From Nostoc sp. JL34 (GTDB lineage: Bacteria; Cyanobacteriota; Cyanobacteriia; Cyanobacteriales; Nostocaceae): a DNA stretch of 64,000 nt. The first letter of the stretch is position 1, and each line of letters begins with the position of its first letter. The notes under the pieces were generated by a model, which was not told the DNA's origin, searched no databases, and worked only from the letters and a program-made list of their open reading frames with translations. Shown in pieces: positions 1-8,663 of the stretch. The stretch covers positions 1 to 64,000 of the forward strand of contig NZ_JABXKQ010000156.1 of NCBI RefSeq assembly GCF_017114945.1. The letters are read 5' to 3'. The translations under genes and the position numbers were made by a program.

Positions 1-907
1 GTGGGCATCTGTGGCATCATCGTTCGGTGCAGTCTGGATTGCAGATGCATCGACATTAGAAGCAGTCAAAAAACATTTGGGGCAACTTCAAGAAAAAACA
101 GGTGCAGTATTGGGAGGGAAGATGTTGATGGTAGTGGAAGCATTTAGCCATCGCCCAGTTGCAGCATTTTTCGATGCCGATGCCAAACGCAATGAAACCA
201 AGTGGTGGCAAGAACTACAAATGCGCTTACCAGTGGGTGGTTTACTGATAACAGATATGGGCTTCTACGGGTTTGAGTGGTTTGATACCCTGACTGAGCA
301 AGGGAAATATGTCTTAACTAGACAGAAAGCCAAGGTACGCTATCAAGTAGTGCGTGTACTTTCGAGTAGTTCTCACTATAAAGACGAAATTATTAAAATG
401 GGACTTCACCATACTGACCCATGTCATCATCAGATGCGACAAGTCTCTGTATTATGGGGTCAAACTTGGTATCATTACTTGACTAATGTTCTTGACCCAC
501 AACAACTTTCACCACAACAAGTTTGTGATTTGTATCGCCGACGTTGGCAAATCGAAGATGCATTTTTACTAACTAAACGCTTACTGGGTTTATCTTATCT
601 GTGGGTCGGTGGCACTAATGGCGTACAGATGCAAGTGTATGCTACTTGGATTTTTTACACAGTACTCAATGATTTATGCGCTGATGTCGCTGTCGCTTTG
701 CAACAGCCTATTGAACGTATTTCGGTGGAAATGGTTTTTCGTAGCTTGTATTTTTTCCAGCGCGCACTCCTACAAAACCCACAACTACAACTTATCTCTT
801 GGTTGGTTGAGTATCAAGGCTCTATGGGCTTGGTCAAAGCCGTGCGTCGGCGACACCGACGCAACGCTGCAACCTCACTTGACATTTGGGCATCTGCCTT
901 AACTTGA
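1..907 (+). CDS. IS4-type DDE transposase, 5' end outside window
   Basis: The frame is open to the left edge, so this is the C-terminal ~300 residues of a transposase that cuts and rejoins its own insertion sequence. Counting from the first in-window GTG, the C-terminal catalytic block reads YRRRWQIEDAFLLTK, with Y175, R178, E182 and K189 spaced exactly as the IS4-family Y-(2)-R-(3)-E-(6)-K signature. Asp82 in TDMGFY and Asp12 in IADAST are candidates for the other two catalytic acids. The stop codon lies in a sequence that is repeated as the terminal inverted repeat of the MITE-like units at 49.98-50.47 kb. No frameshift is visible in the part seen, so the enzyme may be active. The IS subgroup cannot be named without the missing half. 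Confidence 0.85.
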   Translation, partial: WASVASSFGAVWIADASTLEAVKKHLGQLQEKTGAVLGGKMLMVVEAFSHRPVAAFFDADAKRNETKWWQELQMRLPVGGLLITDMGFYGFEWFDTLTEQGKYVLTRQKAKVRYQVVRVLSSSSHYKDEIIKMGLHHTDPCHHQMRQVSVLWGQTWYHYLTNVLDPQQLSPQQVCDLYRRRWQIEDAFLLTKRLLGLSYLWVGGTNGVQMQVYATWIFYTVLNDLCADVAVALQQPIERISVEMVFRSLYFFQRALLQNPQLQLISWLVEYQGSMGLVKAVRRRHRRNAATSLDIWASALT

Positions 908-967
908 CACCAATGGCAAGATGCCCACCCCACAAGATTGGATAATTTATTTCTTGGAAGTTCCTTA
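898..967. repeat. Right end of the IS unit plus shared 47-bp flank
   Basis: Positions 898-917 (CTTAACTTGACACCAATGGC) match, with two differences, the terminal repeat of two 232-bp units at 49977-50474. The next 47-50 bases (918-967) are identical, in reverse orientation, to the sequence just outside the left unit at 49930-49976. Either the flank belongs to the element or both copies entered the same kind of repeat. Confidence 0.75.
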
Positions 968-1082
968 TAATATCTGTAGTAGCACGTCAACCTTAAAACA
1001 TTGGGTTTAAAAAAACTTAGAAAGTCCCAAATAAAACTATTCTATGATTACTCAACCCAACAAATTAAGCTTGCCGCGCTAG

Positions 1083-1110
1083 TAGGTTGGGTTGAGGAAC
1101 GAAACCCAAC
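1083..1110. repeat. Dispersed hairpin repeat (GGTTGAGGAACGAAACCCAAC)
   Basis: A short stem-loop sequence whose arms read GTTGGGTT and AACCCAAC around GAGGAACG. A near-identical copy lies at 5315-5343. It sits in the gap between the transposase and the GTPase gene, which holds no gene that I can see. Confidence 0.7.
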
Positions 1111-1160
1111 ATTTGATGTTAATGTTGAGTTTCACTCCCGTACCCCTAGGAGGAAGCGTT

Positions 1161-1219
1161 TAAATTTTGGATTTTGAATCATTCAATCCAAAATCCAAAA
1201 TCCAAAATCTAAAATTTGG
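1161..1219. repeat. Heptanucleotide repeat tract (CCAAAAT type)
   Basis: Tandem copies of CCAAAAT preceded by the inverse motif (TTTTGGATTTTGAAT), so the tract can fold on itself. Typical short tandemly repeated repetitive (STRR) DNA of heterocystous cyanobacteria. It lies directly 3' of the GTPase gene and could act as its transcript end. Confidence 0.8.
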
Positions 1220-1236
1220 TAATTCTGTGTATGAGA

Positions 1237-2694
1237 TTATCCCACTGCCCTTTGAATGCCAACGACTTCAACTTGTTGTAATTCTGGCAACAAACGCTTC
1301 ACGCCTTGCTTAACAAACCCCTGCAAAAAACCAATCTGCTGATTTTGCTGAAATACCTTTTGCAATGTTTGCCGCAAATTATCCAAATTCAAACCAGTTC
1401 CAGAATCTATAGCTATTTCCTGCTGTTGGAAATACTCAACTAGACTTAACCCTGCGACTCTAGTCAGATAAGCTGCACTTACTCCCTGCACTACGCCACC
1501 AGCAACAAAGGTAAGGGCATTACTTTTCAGAACAGTACTAATCGCTTTTGTAGAAAGTTCAACTAAACCGAGTTTCAGCATCAAACTTCCCATTGTTCCA
1601 GCTACGGTTTGTGCCTGTTCTAGGGAGAATTTCTGCTGATAAATATTACCCAAATCCATTACCATTTGAGCATTAATTGCCGCAGTTGCCAGAATATCAA
1701 GGGCTGGTACTGGGTTAGCAAAGGCAGTAGCAGCAGCTATCCATTGATATTGTTCAATAATTGGGGTGGCGCGATCGCGTCTAGTTCCATTCAGCCAATT
1801 TTTCGCCTCAGCTTTCAACAATCCAGCTTTCCTCATGGTTGTCAACCAAACTAGCCGTTGTCCTTGCTGTGCCAAAACTTCACCCAACTGCTGAGTTAAC
1901 TGCTGAATATCAGCTGCTGGTTGTTCCATCCACTCTTGCACAGAACCATCAGCCTCATGCTTTCGGACTTTGATGGCAACGGGAGAGGCCGCAGTTGCAA
2001 CTACATTTCCCTGCATCCGCTGTTTCAATTGACTAAAGATGCTGGCGCTTTCATCGGTTAAATACTGGTCTTGTTTGTTGAAAACCAGCATATTAGGCTG
2101 ATTTGCTGCTTTTAGCTGTTGTAAGGTTTGAAATTCTGAGTCTGTCAAATCACCGTTTGTGATAAATAGAACAAAATCAGATTTTGCTACTTCTGCCAAA
2201 ATAGCCGCATCTGAATTTTCATCCACTTCTCTAAACAAAGGTGCTGTCTCTTGTAGAGATACCAAATTTGGTGTCTCTACATTTTGCTTTAGCACTTGAA
2301 TTAAAGTGCTTTTACCTACGGATTTCCCGCCAGTCACAGCCACTTTTATTTCTTGTCTGTCTAATTCCAACAATAATTGGGCAACTTGTTCTCTGAGTGT
2401 CTCTAAGGCTGGATGGTTTTCTGATTCTTGTGCCAGTTGATTAATTACAGTTTCAGTTTTAGCGATCGCACTTTCCACTGTTGTCCGATCGACCAGCATA
2501 CCATCTAGCTGCTCTAAACTATTTTTGGGGCGATTTTGCTGCAATAACCACAAACCACCGCCTACAGCTAAGGCACTCAACAAACCAAACTCACCCACCT
2601 GCACTATAGAATCGTGCCAACTGTCCAACATCCACAGGGAAAAGGAAAGTCCCAATCCTCCCACTAAAATTGGTCGCTGCAACTTCACAACCAT
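1237..2694 (-). CDS. Membrane-anchored GTPase with C-terminal DUF697-like region
   Basis: A predicted GTP-binding protein of 485 residues. Two hydrophobic segments at about residues 10-27 and 36-52 should anchor it in a membrane. The P-loop GGKSVGKST is at 122-130 and the G4 motif NKQD at 206-209, both hallmarks of Era/TrmE-type small GTPases. The C-terminal half (about 310-450) has hydrophobic Ala/Gly-rich helices as in the DUF697 family that often follows such GTPase domains in cyanobacteria. The ATG is preceded by GGAGA at good distance. It stands alone on the minus strand, with the tRNA and a terminator upstream. The cellular role of this family is not established; I infer only GTP hydrolysis at a membrane. 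Confidence 0.8.
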   Translation of the reverse strand: MVVKLQRPILVGGLGLSFSLWMLDSWHDSIVQVGEFGLLSALAVGGGLWLLQQNRPKNSLEQLDGMLVDRTTVESAIAKTETVINQLAQESENHPALETLREQVAQLLLELDRQEIKVAVTGGKSVGKSTLIQVLKQNVETPNLVSLQETAPLFREVDENSDAAILAEVAKSDFVLFITNGDLTDSEFQTLQQLKAANQPNMLVFNKQDQYLTDESASIFSQLKQRMQGNVVATAASPVAIKVRKHEADGSVQEWMEQPAADIQQLTQQLGEVLAQQGQRLVWLTTMRKAGLLKAEAKNWLNGTRRDRATPIIEQYQWIAAATAFANPVPALDILATAAINAQMVMDLGNIYQQKFSLEQAQTVAGTMGSLMLKLGLVELSTKAISTVLKSNALTFVAGGVVQGVSAAYLTRVAGLSLVEYFQQQEIAIDSGTGLNLDNLRQTLQKVFQQNQQIGFLQGFVKQGVKRLLPELQQVEVVGIQRAVG

Positions 2695-2744
2695 GATTCT
2701 CCGCGCTTTTTGGATGGCTATTTCTTCCAGAATAGATCAAAATA

Positions 2745-2786
2745 AAACAAAACCCTGCAATCTTTACTGACTGTAGGGTTTTGTTT
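2745..2786. terminator. Stem-loop terminator between tRNA-fMet and GTPase gene
   Basis: Fifteen-base arms AAACAAAACCCTGCA and TGTAGGGTTTTGTTT pair with one G-T wobble around a 12-base loop. On the minus strand it follows the tRNA at once and precedes the GTPase promoter region, so it probably ends the tRNA transcript. Its T/A-rich arms allow function on both strands. Confidence 0.8.
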
Positions 2787-2797
2787 CACATTTTATT

Positions 2798-2874
<77 letters not shown>

Positions 2875-2920
2875 TTGCTCTCGACTTATTTATAGTAACC
2901 TATAGTCAAGAGTTTGGCAA

Positions 2921-3874
2921 CTACAAAAACGATAATTCTCCAATTACTTCTAAACGCTTGTATTTTCCCAAGGTGACAAACTTTTCTGAGAGGCTTTCGG
3001 CGGCGCTGGGACTAATCCAACCCATTTGCTGGAGTAAGTGAATAGCCACAGCGTATTTTGCGCGTTTTGCCCCATCCATGACTTTGATTGCCAATCCCAA
3101 GCCTTCACCGAGTCTACCAATGCACTGTACTCCTTCGGCACCAGTTTTGCTGACTAGTTCTCCTGGAGTTAAGCGCATCAGTTCCGTATCAAATTCTCCA
3201 TCTCCTGCGACCATCGCGGGGTGATGAGTCATCGCACGGACAATGCGCTCCATATCCAAGTTGGTACTAGAGGCTAGCAGTGCATATAAAGATGCCATGT
3301 GACCGAGTTGCATCAGATAAGTTGGTGCGCCACAGTCATCATGAGCGCTGATAAATTCTGCTGCTGGCATTCGCAGCAGCTCTGCGACTTTGCCCAAAAT
3401 TAACTGCTGTATTGGATGCTTGCGATCCAAGTAGTTATTCAAGGGCCAATGGCGTTGCTGACAAACAGCTAACATTCCCGCATGTTTTCCAGAGCAATTG
3501 TATTCCAGAGGACTCCGCTTACCTTCAGGAATTGGACACTGGAGTATAGTCGGGTCAAGATCAGCCCGCCAAAGGATGTTAAATACCTGTCGGACTTGAT
3601 CTATTCTTCCTTTATGGGAACTTGTAATAATTGCTAAGTCGCGATCGCTGAGATCATAGCGTTCCAGTGTCCCTGTTGTCGTAACAGCGAGTGCCTGAAA
3701 TGGTTTGAGGGCTGAACGGATAAATGCAGCAGTTTCAGAATTTCCGGCAACGGTTAGAACCCGTCCTCGTTCGTCGCAGACAACAGCTTGAACTATATGC
3801 CTGGATTCAATAATACCTTCCCGCAGCAACCGGACTTCCAGTGCTGTGGCTTGAGTTCGTTTTCCCATTGTCAT
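2921..3874 (-). CDS. Asparaginase (Rhizobium etli AnsA / PF06089 type)
   Basis: A 317-residue protein expected to hydrolyse L-asparagine to aspartate and ammonia in the cytosol. It carries the residues known to be important in the R. etli type-3 enzyme: S54-x-x-K57 in RSALKPF, SSHKG at 85-89, CSGK at 127-130 and HDDCGAP with Cys181. It is therefore distinct from the classic bacterial AnsA/AnsB and from plant-type asparaginases. Length is normal for the family. Two close ATGs (3874 and 3868) are possible starts; an AAGGTGA lies about 14 bases upstream of the first. The gene follows a repeat tract and precedes the tRNA on the same strand. Some annotations call this family simply asparaginase; assignment is firm at the family level. 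Confidence 0.88.
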   Translation of the reverse strand: MTMGKRTQATALEVRLLREGIIESRHIVQAVVCDERGRVLTVAGNSETAAFIRSALKPFQALAVTTTGTLERYDLSDRDLAIITSSHKGRIDQVRQVFNILWRADLDPTILQCPIPEGKRSPLEYNCSGKHAGMLAVCQQRHWPLNNYLDRKHPIQQLILGKVAELLRMPAAEFISAHDDCGAPTYLMQLGHMASLYALLASSTNLDMERIVRAMTHHPAMVAGDGEFDTELMRLTPGELVSKTGAEGVQCIGRLGEGLGLAIKVMDGAKRAKYAVAIHLLQQMGWISPSAAESLSEKFVTLGKYKRLEVIGELSFL

Positions 3875-3903
3875 GGGTTTATATTTATCACCTTTTTTAA
3901 TTA

Positions 3904-3966
3904 ATTAGTCATTGGTCATTAGTCATTAGTCCTTAGCTAATGACTAATGACCAATGACCAATGACT
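3904..3966. repeat. STRR tract (CATTAGT/CATTGGT heptamers)
   Basis: About four heptamers GTCATTRGT followed by their inverse (TGACTAATGACC), forming a long hairpin. It fills the gap between the DUF1230 gene and the asparaginase gene and could end the upstream transcript. Confidence 0.85.
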
Positions 3967-3968
3967 CT

Positions 3969-4469
3969 TTAAAACAAATGCCAACCTATACTACCAATAA
4001 CGTACATTCCCGCCAAGCCAGCAAAGGTAAATTGTAACCGCCGCAAAATAGGTTTGATTTCGTATGCAACAATTAAGCGATCACGGTTGAGAATTTCCTG
4101 TGGTTTCGTCCAAGTTTGACCGTCATACCAGCCGGACTCTTCATAAAATACTGTGGGACTACAAAGGCGATCGCACACGTAGAACCAGCCTAAGTATAAT
4201 CTTACCAGTATCAGCACTAATCCGACACTCGCTCCTGCTGCACCACAAAGGATAAAATGTGCAATATACTTGTGAGGGGAAAAACTTGCCGCAGCTATCG
4301 GCCCTGCAAAGAGCCAAGATAAACCCCAAACCCAAACAAGTTTCGTGATATACCCGCGCCAATCTAAAGTAGTATCACGAAACAGCCAGGAAGTTTTTAA
4401 CTCTTCGTATTCATTGAGCGGTTGTTGGTCTATAGGAACTGGGCAATTAGAAACCGAAGACCTAATCAT
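3969..4469 (-). CDS. DUF1230 / Ycf36-CGLD27 family membrane protein
   Basis: A 166-residue protein conserved in cyanobacteria and plastids, known as Ycf36 in red algal plastids and CGLD27 in green algae. The N-terminal CPVPIDQQPLNEYEELK motif is the hallmark of the family. Three hydrophobic segments are visible at about 41-62, 72-92 and 147-164, so it is probably a thylakoid or plasma membrane protein. Its start overlaps the stop of rsfS by four bases (ATGA), indicating translational coupling. In algae the family has been linked to metal homeostasis or photosynthesis, but no biochemical activity is settled. It ends in a repeat tract. Confidence 0.85.
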   Translation of the reverse strand: MIRSSVSNCPVPIDQQPLNEYEELKTSWLFRDTTLDWRGYITKLVWVWGLSWLFAGPIAAASFSPHKYIAHFILCGAAGASVGLVLILVRLYLGWFYVCDRLCSPTVFYEESGWYDGQTWTKPQEILNRDRLIVAYEIKPILRRLQFTFAGLAGMYVIGSIGWHLF

Positions 4470-4924
4470 GTTGGCTTACCCTCACCCTCATCAGATTCTG
4501 GAAGGGAAATACGCTCTGCATGAATCCAGAACGCTTCTAAATTATAAAACTCCCGCTCCTTGGGCATCATGATGTGAACGATCACATCACCGTAGTCTTG
4601 TAGTACCCAACTCCCCTCGACTTTTCCTTCTGTCCTTAAGGGACGCCGTTGCAACTCAGTTTCGACTTTTCCTTCAATTGCTTGAGCGATCGCCCTGACT
4701 TGTACCTTAGAATAGCCAGTCATCATCACAAAGTAATCAGCCAGGTAAGATACTTCTGCTACTTTGAGCAATAAAATCTCACCTGCTTTGCGGTCTGATG
4801 CCGCAACAGCGATCGTTGCAGCTAATTTTTCGCTTGCCTCTTCGGTTTGGCCGTGGCTTATTACCGCACTCTTCGTCAGTGGGACAGATTGCAATGGGAA
4901 ATTTCCTTGGAAATAATCAGTCAT
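4466..4924 (-). CDS. rsfS: Ribosome silencing factor RsfS
   Basis: RsfS (DUF143, formerly YbeB, Iojap in plants) binds ribosomal protein L14 and blocks joining of the subunits when nutrients are short. The family signatures are DYFVMMTG at residues 63-70 and the block EGSWVLQDYGDVIVHIM plus FYNLEAFW at about 103-133. The N-terminal 30 residues are not conserved core and are usual in cyanobacterial members. Length 152. It is the first gene of a two-gene unit with the DUF1230 gene, overlapping by four bases. A 740-bp gap lies upstream. Identification is confident. Confidence 0.9.
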   Translation of the reverse strand: MTDYFQGNFPLQSVPLTKSAVISHGQTEEASEKLAATIAVAASDRKAGEILLLKVAEVSYLADYFVMMTGYSKVQVRAIAQAIEGKVETELQRRPLRTEGKVEGSWVLQDYGDVIVHIMMPKEREFYNLEAFWIHAERISLPESDEGEGKPT

Positions 4925-5664
4925 TAAACCTCAGGTGCTTTCTTCCTTTTGAAACAATTGTTGACATTTACTTACAAACAACAAACAATTGATCTGACAA
5001 ATGTGTCAATAGGTTTTTTTGAATACTAACAAAAAAACAGGTGTCTATGGGCCTAGTTTGATAATTAGCTGTTTAGATTTCAACATCTGCAACTGCTGAT
5101 TGCTGATGGTTATTGTGCAGCGATAAATCAACCAATAGCTTTCCAGCAAGAATTGACAGCGAAAATAATCGCAGATTCATCAGACAGCATAATATGCAAT
5201 GTAAAGCTAGTAATTTGCAGTTAACACCATATCTAGAGTTTAGACTGTCTGCTAAAAACTACGATACAACACAGATCAATACTGCGTAGGTTTTGCTTAA
5301 AAAATAGAAATGTGTAGGTTTGGTTGAGGAACGAAACCCAACCTAAGAATATTTTTAACTGAGCAGTCTTGCAACACAGCCGACTCATGACTAGTCTATC
5401 AAAAGCGCGATATCACATACGCATAATATATTAGTGATTTAAAATACTAATATTTCTTGCTGTATGGGTAGAAAATTGGTGTACCCAAGGATTGAATGAA
5501 GTGAAGCCGTGGGATTTTTAGTTCTACAATGCACCTGAAAACCTGCTTATCTATATGCTGTATTTTCCTACTAATAGAATTAGCTACCCTCAAAATCTCT
5601 TCCTACTTAGATATGAGGGCATAATTGCAATTTCTACAGATGCAACATAACTTTGCTGCAAAGA
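4925..5664. other. 740-bp gap with repeats, no supported gene
   Basis: AT-rich DNA between rsfS and the glycosyltransferase gene. It holds the upstream region of rsfS and a copy of the dispersed hairpin repeat at 5315-5343. Two overlapping frames of about 55 codons around 5080-5290 lack start codons and recognisable sequence, so I do not call them genes. Confidence 0.6.
5315..5343. repeat. Second copy of the GGTTGAGGAACGAAACCC hairpin repeat
   Basis: Matches the copy at 1083-1110 except for one base in the left arm. The arms are AGGTTTGGTT and AACCCAACCT. Confidence 0.7.
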
Positions 5665-6939
5665 TTAGACTTCTTGTTTCGTAACTATGCCTCTAGAATG
5701 AATTGCTCTACGATCTGCTGCTAATGAGTAACACAAGGACTCATACTGATTTAAAGCTTGCTCAAAAGCATATTGCTCAACGGCATATTGGCGACTTTTG
5801 TAACCCAGAGTTTTGACTTTTTCGGGGTTTTGGTACAAATCTAAAATTGCCATCGCTAAAGCTTGGGGATCTTCTGGAGGAACGATAATTCCGCCGCCAC
5901 TTTGCCTAATGGCTCTTGCTGCCGTACCATTGTCAGGGACAGAGGCAACTAAGGCCCCTCCACTAGCAAGTAGCACTTGAATTTTTGACGGCATATTGAA
6001 GGATACAACATTTTTCTTTTGCACCACTAAACCAACATCCGCAGCTGCTAACATTTGTGGCAAATCCTTGCGGGGTTGAAATGGTAGTAACAACACATTA
6101 TCTGCGCCGCAGTCTAGACATTCCTGTTGCAATCGCTGTAAACCTTTTGCCTCTCCAACGACGACAAAGACAATATCTGGGATATGGCGCAAAACAGAAG
6201 CAGCTTTGACGACGCTTTCTAGTCCTTGGGTTAAGGCAATATTGCCAGAATAAAGGACTACAAATTTGCCATTCAGATTATGTGTTGCGCGGAAAGGGTT
6301 ATCTTCTTTAGGCAAAGGGCGGATAAAATTTACATCAACCCAGTTGGGAATTTGCACAATTTTGTCAGCCTCTACGCCCTTAGATCGCAAATTCTCCACA
6401 AACCCATCAGCAATAACGCTAATTTTACTGGCACTGCGGTAAGCAAATTTTTCCAATAATGTAAACAACTGGATGAGTAATTTATTTTTCAGCAGACCAA
6501 CGTGGACAGCTGCTTCTGGTAATATATCTTGTAGATTTAAGATTACAGGACAAGCACGTAACCATCCTAAAAGAGCAACTGGTACACAGCTTGGCAAGGA
6601 TGGCGATGTTGAGAGGATCACATCAGGGCGCCAACCGATGAGGGCGGGTACAAAACTAGTGACGACGAAACTAGCATCTAGTAACACCCGATCTAATAGA
6701 TTGGGTTGTGGACGAATCCAAACGTAACTGCGTTGAATTTGAACACCATTTTTGTATTCGTTGAGATACCACTTGCCCCGATATTCCTGGTAAATTTGCC
6801 GCTCAGGGTAGTTGGGCATAGCAGTGACTACGCGCACTTCATGCCCACGTTTCACTAGTCCCTCTGCTAATTCAGTCATCAGGGGGGCAATACCAATTGG
6901 CTCTGGATAGTAGTTGTAGGAGTAAATTAAAATCCGCAT
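5665..6939 (-). CDS. GT4 glycosyltransferase, WcaI-like
   Basis: A 424-residue glycosyltransferase of the GT-B fold, family 4. The start MRILIYSYNYYPEPIGIAPLMTELAEGL is the N-terminal nucleotide-binding half typical of WcaI-type colanic acid and exopolysaccharide enzymes, with family motifs PNYPE near residue 63 and LQDILPEAAV near 155. The C-terminal half has the LYSGNIALTQGLE and PSKIQVLLASG stretches expected at the sugar-nucleotide site. It should transfer a sugar from a nucleotide donor to a polysaccharide or lipid-linked acceptor at the inner membrane. There is no neighbouring polysaccharide cluster, so substrate cannot be inferred. It is transcribed alone. Confidence 0.85.
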   Translation of the reverse strand: MRILIYSYNYYPEPIGIAPLMTELAEGLVKRGHEVRVVTAMPNYPERQIYQEYRGKWYLNEYKNGVQIQRSYVWIRPQPNLLDRVLLDASFVVTSFVPALIGWRPDVILSTSPSLPSCVPVALLGWLRACPVILNLQDILPEAAVHVGLLKNKLLIQLFTLLEKFAYRSASKISVIADGFVENLRSKGVEADKIVQIPNWVDVNFIRPLPKEDNPFRATHNLNGKFVVLYSGNIALTQGLESVVKAASVLRHIPDIVFVVVGEAKGLQRLQQECLDCGADNVLLLPFQPRKDLPQMLAAADVGLVVQKKNVVSFNMPSKIQVLLASGGALVASVPDNGTAARAIRQSGGGIIVPPEDPQALAMAILDLYQNPEKVKTLGYKSRQYAVEQYAFEQALNQYESLCYSLAADRRAIHSRGIVTKQEV

Positions 6940-7314
6940 AAAAATTTAGTCCGAAGTACCCCGGTTTTTTATTTAATGACAAATATTTGTCTGAAACATC
7001 ATTTGGAGCTTGGAAACTCCTATATTTCAATTGTGACTCCAGACTCTTTTTATGTCAGGGATTTTCCTTAAAGATTGAGTAAACTTTGATATAAAATACT
7101 TAGGGAAACTGTAAAATTTTTTCACTATTTAAGCAGCCTTAATATTGTTCATTTTTGATTGGTACGTACGTAGAAACCCTAAGTATATTAGGGTCTGCCA
7201 ACCCTTAAGACAAAATTGGAATAGTTAGTATTAATTCTCCTATCAGTTACGGACACAACCCATTTTCCGAGAATCTGAATATTAATAAGACTTTTTTATC
7301 ATACTAGTCATTCA
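6940..7314. other. Divergent promoter gap, 375 bp
   Basis: AT-rich gap between the divergently transcribed glycosyltransferase and DNA methyltransferase genes. It must hold both promoters. I see no RNA gene, repeat tract or small reading frame that I can support. Confidence 0.5.
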
Positions 7315-8493
7315 ATGAGCGATCGCCCTTGTATTTTCTCTTTTTTTGCTGGCTCAGGTTTTCTAGATTTAGGTTTTGAAACCAGCGGTTTTAATATTGT
7401 TTATGTCAATGAAATCTTCGCCCCATTCATCGCCGCCTATCGCCATTCACGGAAAGTTCTGAAAATGCGATCGCCTGAATATGGATATTATTACGGTGAA
7501 GTAGCAGATGTAACAAATCTTATCGCCGGAAAAGAAGCGCAACGCCTTCAAGAATTAGTCAAAGACTGCCGCAAATCTAATAATATAATTGGTTTCATCG
7601 GCGGGCCTCCCTGTCCTGATTTTTCTATTGGTGGGAAAAATAGAGGAGGTTTGGGAGATAATGGTAAGCTTTCAGCTTCTTATATTGAATTAATTTGTCG
7701 CAATCTTCCTGATTTCTTTTTATTTGAAAACGTTAAGGGGTTGTGGAGAACGACAAAGCACCGTTTATTCTTTGAATCGCTCAAGCAACAATTACAGGAA
7801 GCAGGCTATATATTAACAGAGCGGTTAATTAATGCTATTGAATATGGTGTACCTCAAGATAGAGAAAGAATTATTTTAATTGGTTTTAACAATAATTTTA
7901 TTCAGGATATCGGAATAAAAATAGGTAGTGAAAAGTTACTACCTGAGGGATATTTTCCTTGGAATAATTACATTTTACATCCTCCAGAAAAAGTTTTTGC
8001 TTACCCCTGGTGTAAGTGTGAACCATTCAAAGAAAATTCTCTAATACCTTGTCCTGATGGCATACCTGAAGAACTGACAGTTGAATACTGGTTTAGAAAA
8101 AATAACGTTCTGAAGCATCCTAATACTGAACACTATTTTCAACCAAGGGCAGGGATCACAAAATTTGCTGCTGTTCAGGAAGGAGATAATTCCAGGAAGT
8201 CTTTCAAACGTCTACATAGATGGCGTTACTCTCCAACAGCTTGCTATGGAAACAATGAAGTACATTTACATCCTTATAAAGTTCGGCGGATTTCTGTAGC
8301 AGAAGCTTTAGCTATCCAATCTTTGCCTACAAATTTTGTACTTCCAGAAAACATATCACTTACGAATATGTTTAAAACGATTGGTAATGGCGTCCCATAT
8401 TTGGCATCGAAGGCGTTAGCTCAAACTATTATTAACTTCTTAGGAACTGCTGTGAAAAACACTGTTAATACTGCTAACCTTACTACCACTTAA
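7315..8493 (+). CDS. DNA (cytosine-5) methyltransferase, orphan
   Basis: A 392-residue m5C DNA methyltransferase transferring methyl groups from S-adenosylmethionine to cytosine in DNA. Motifs in order: I FAGSGFLDLGF at 11-21, IV GGPPCPDFS at 97-104 with catalytic Cys100, VI FENV at 137-140, VIII QDRERI at 181-186, IX RRISVAEALAIQSLP near 320, X GNGVP near 357. Motif IV carries PCP where most family members have PCQ. The target-recognition region (about 190-310) is Trp/Lys/Tyr-rich and does not tell me the site. No restriction endonuclease gene is adjacent, so it looks solitary. Cyanobacteria often have solitary methyltransferases acting on HIP1-type sites, but that specificity is not shown here. 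Confidence 0.88.
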   Translation: MSDRPCIFSFFAGSGFLDLGFETSGFNIVYVNEIFAPFIAAYRHSRKVLKMRSPEYGYYYGEVADVTNLIAGKEAQRLQELVKDCRKSNNIIGFIGGPPCPDFSIGGKNRGGLGDNGKLSASYIELICRNLPDFFLFENVKGLWRTTKHRLFFESLKQQLQEAGYILTERLINAIEYGVPQDRERIILIGFNNNFIQDIGIKIGSEKLLPEGYFPWNNYILHPPEKVFAYPWCKCEPFKENSLIPCPDGIPEELTVEYWFRKNNVLKHPNTEHYFQPRAGITKFAAVQEGDNSRKSFKRLHRWRYSPTACYGNNEVHLHPYKVRRISVAEALAIQSLPTNFVLPENISLTNMFKTIGNGVPYLASKALAQTIINFLGTAVKNTVNTANLTTT

Positions 8494-8663
8494 CGTCAAC
8501 TTAAATACTTACAGTAATTCCGGGTTATCTGTAAAGCCAAAATTTCAGACAAGTCAGCAGCTTGTTTTCAGGATAAACTCGTAATAAATGTGGTTTAATA
8601 TATATATAAGAAATGTTTTAATTTTTTATAAAGTTTAATAATCAATCACTGGCAGAAGACACG

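Noticed and set aside
5080-5290. Two overlapping ~55-codon frames in the rsfS-glycosyltransferase gap
   Set aside because: Neither has a plausible start or ribosome-binding site, and neither translation resembles any family.
7315-8493. A restriction-modification system
   Set aside because: No endonuclease-like gene lies next to the methyltransferase; neighbours are a glycosyltransferase and deoC.
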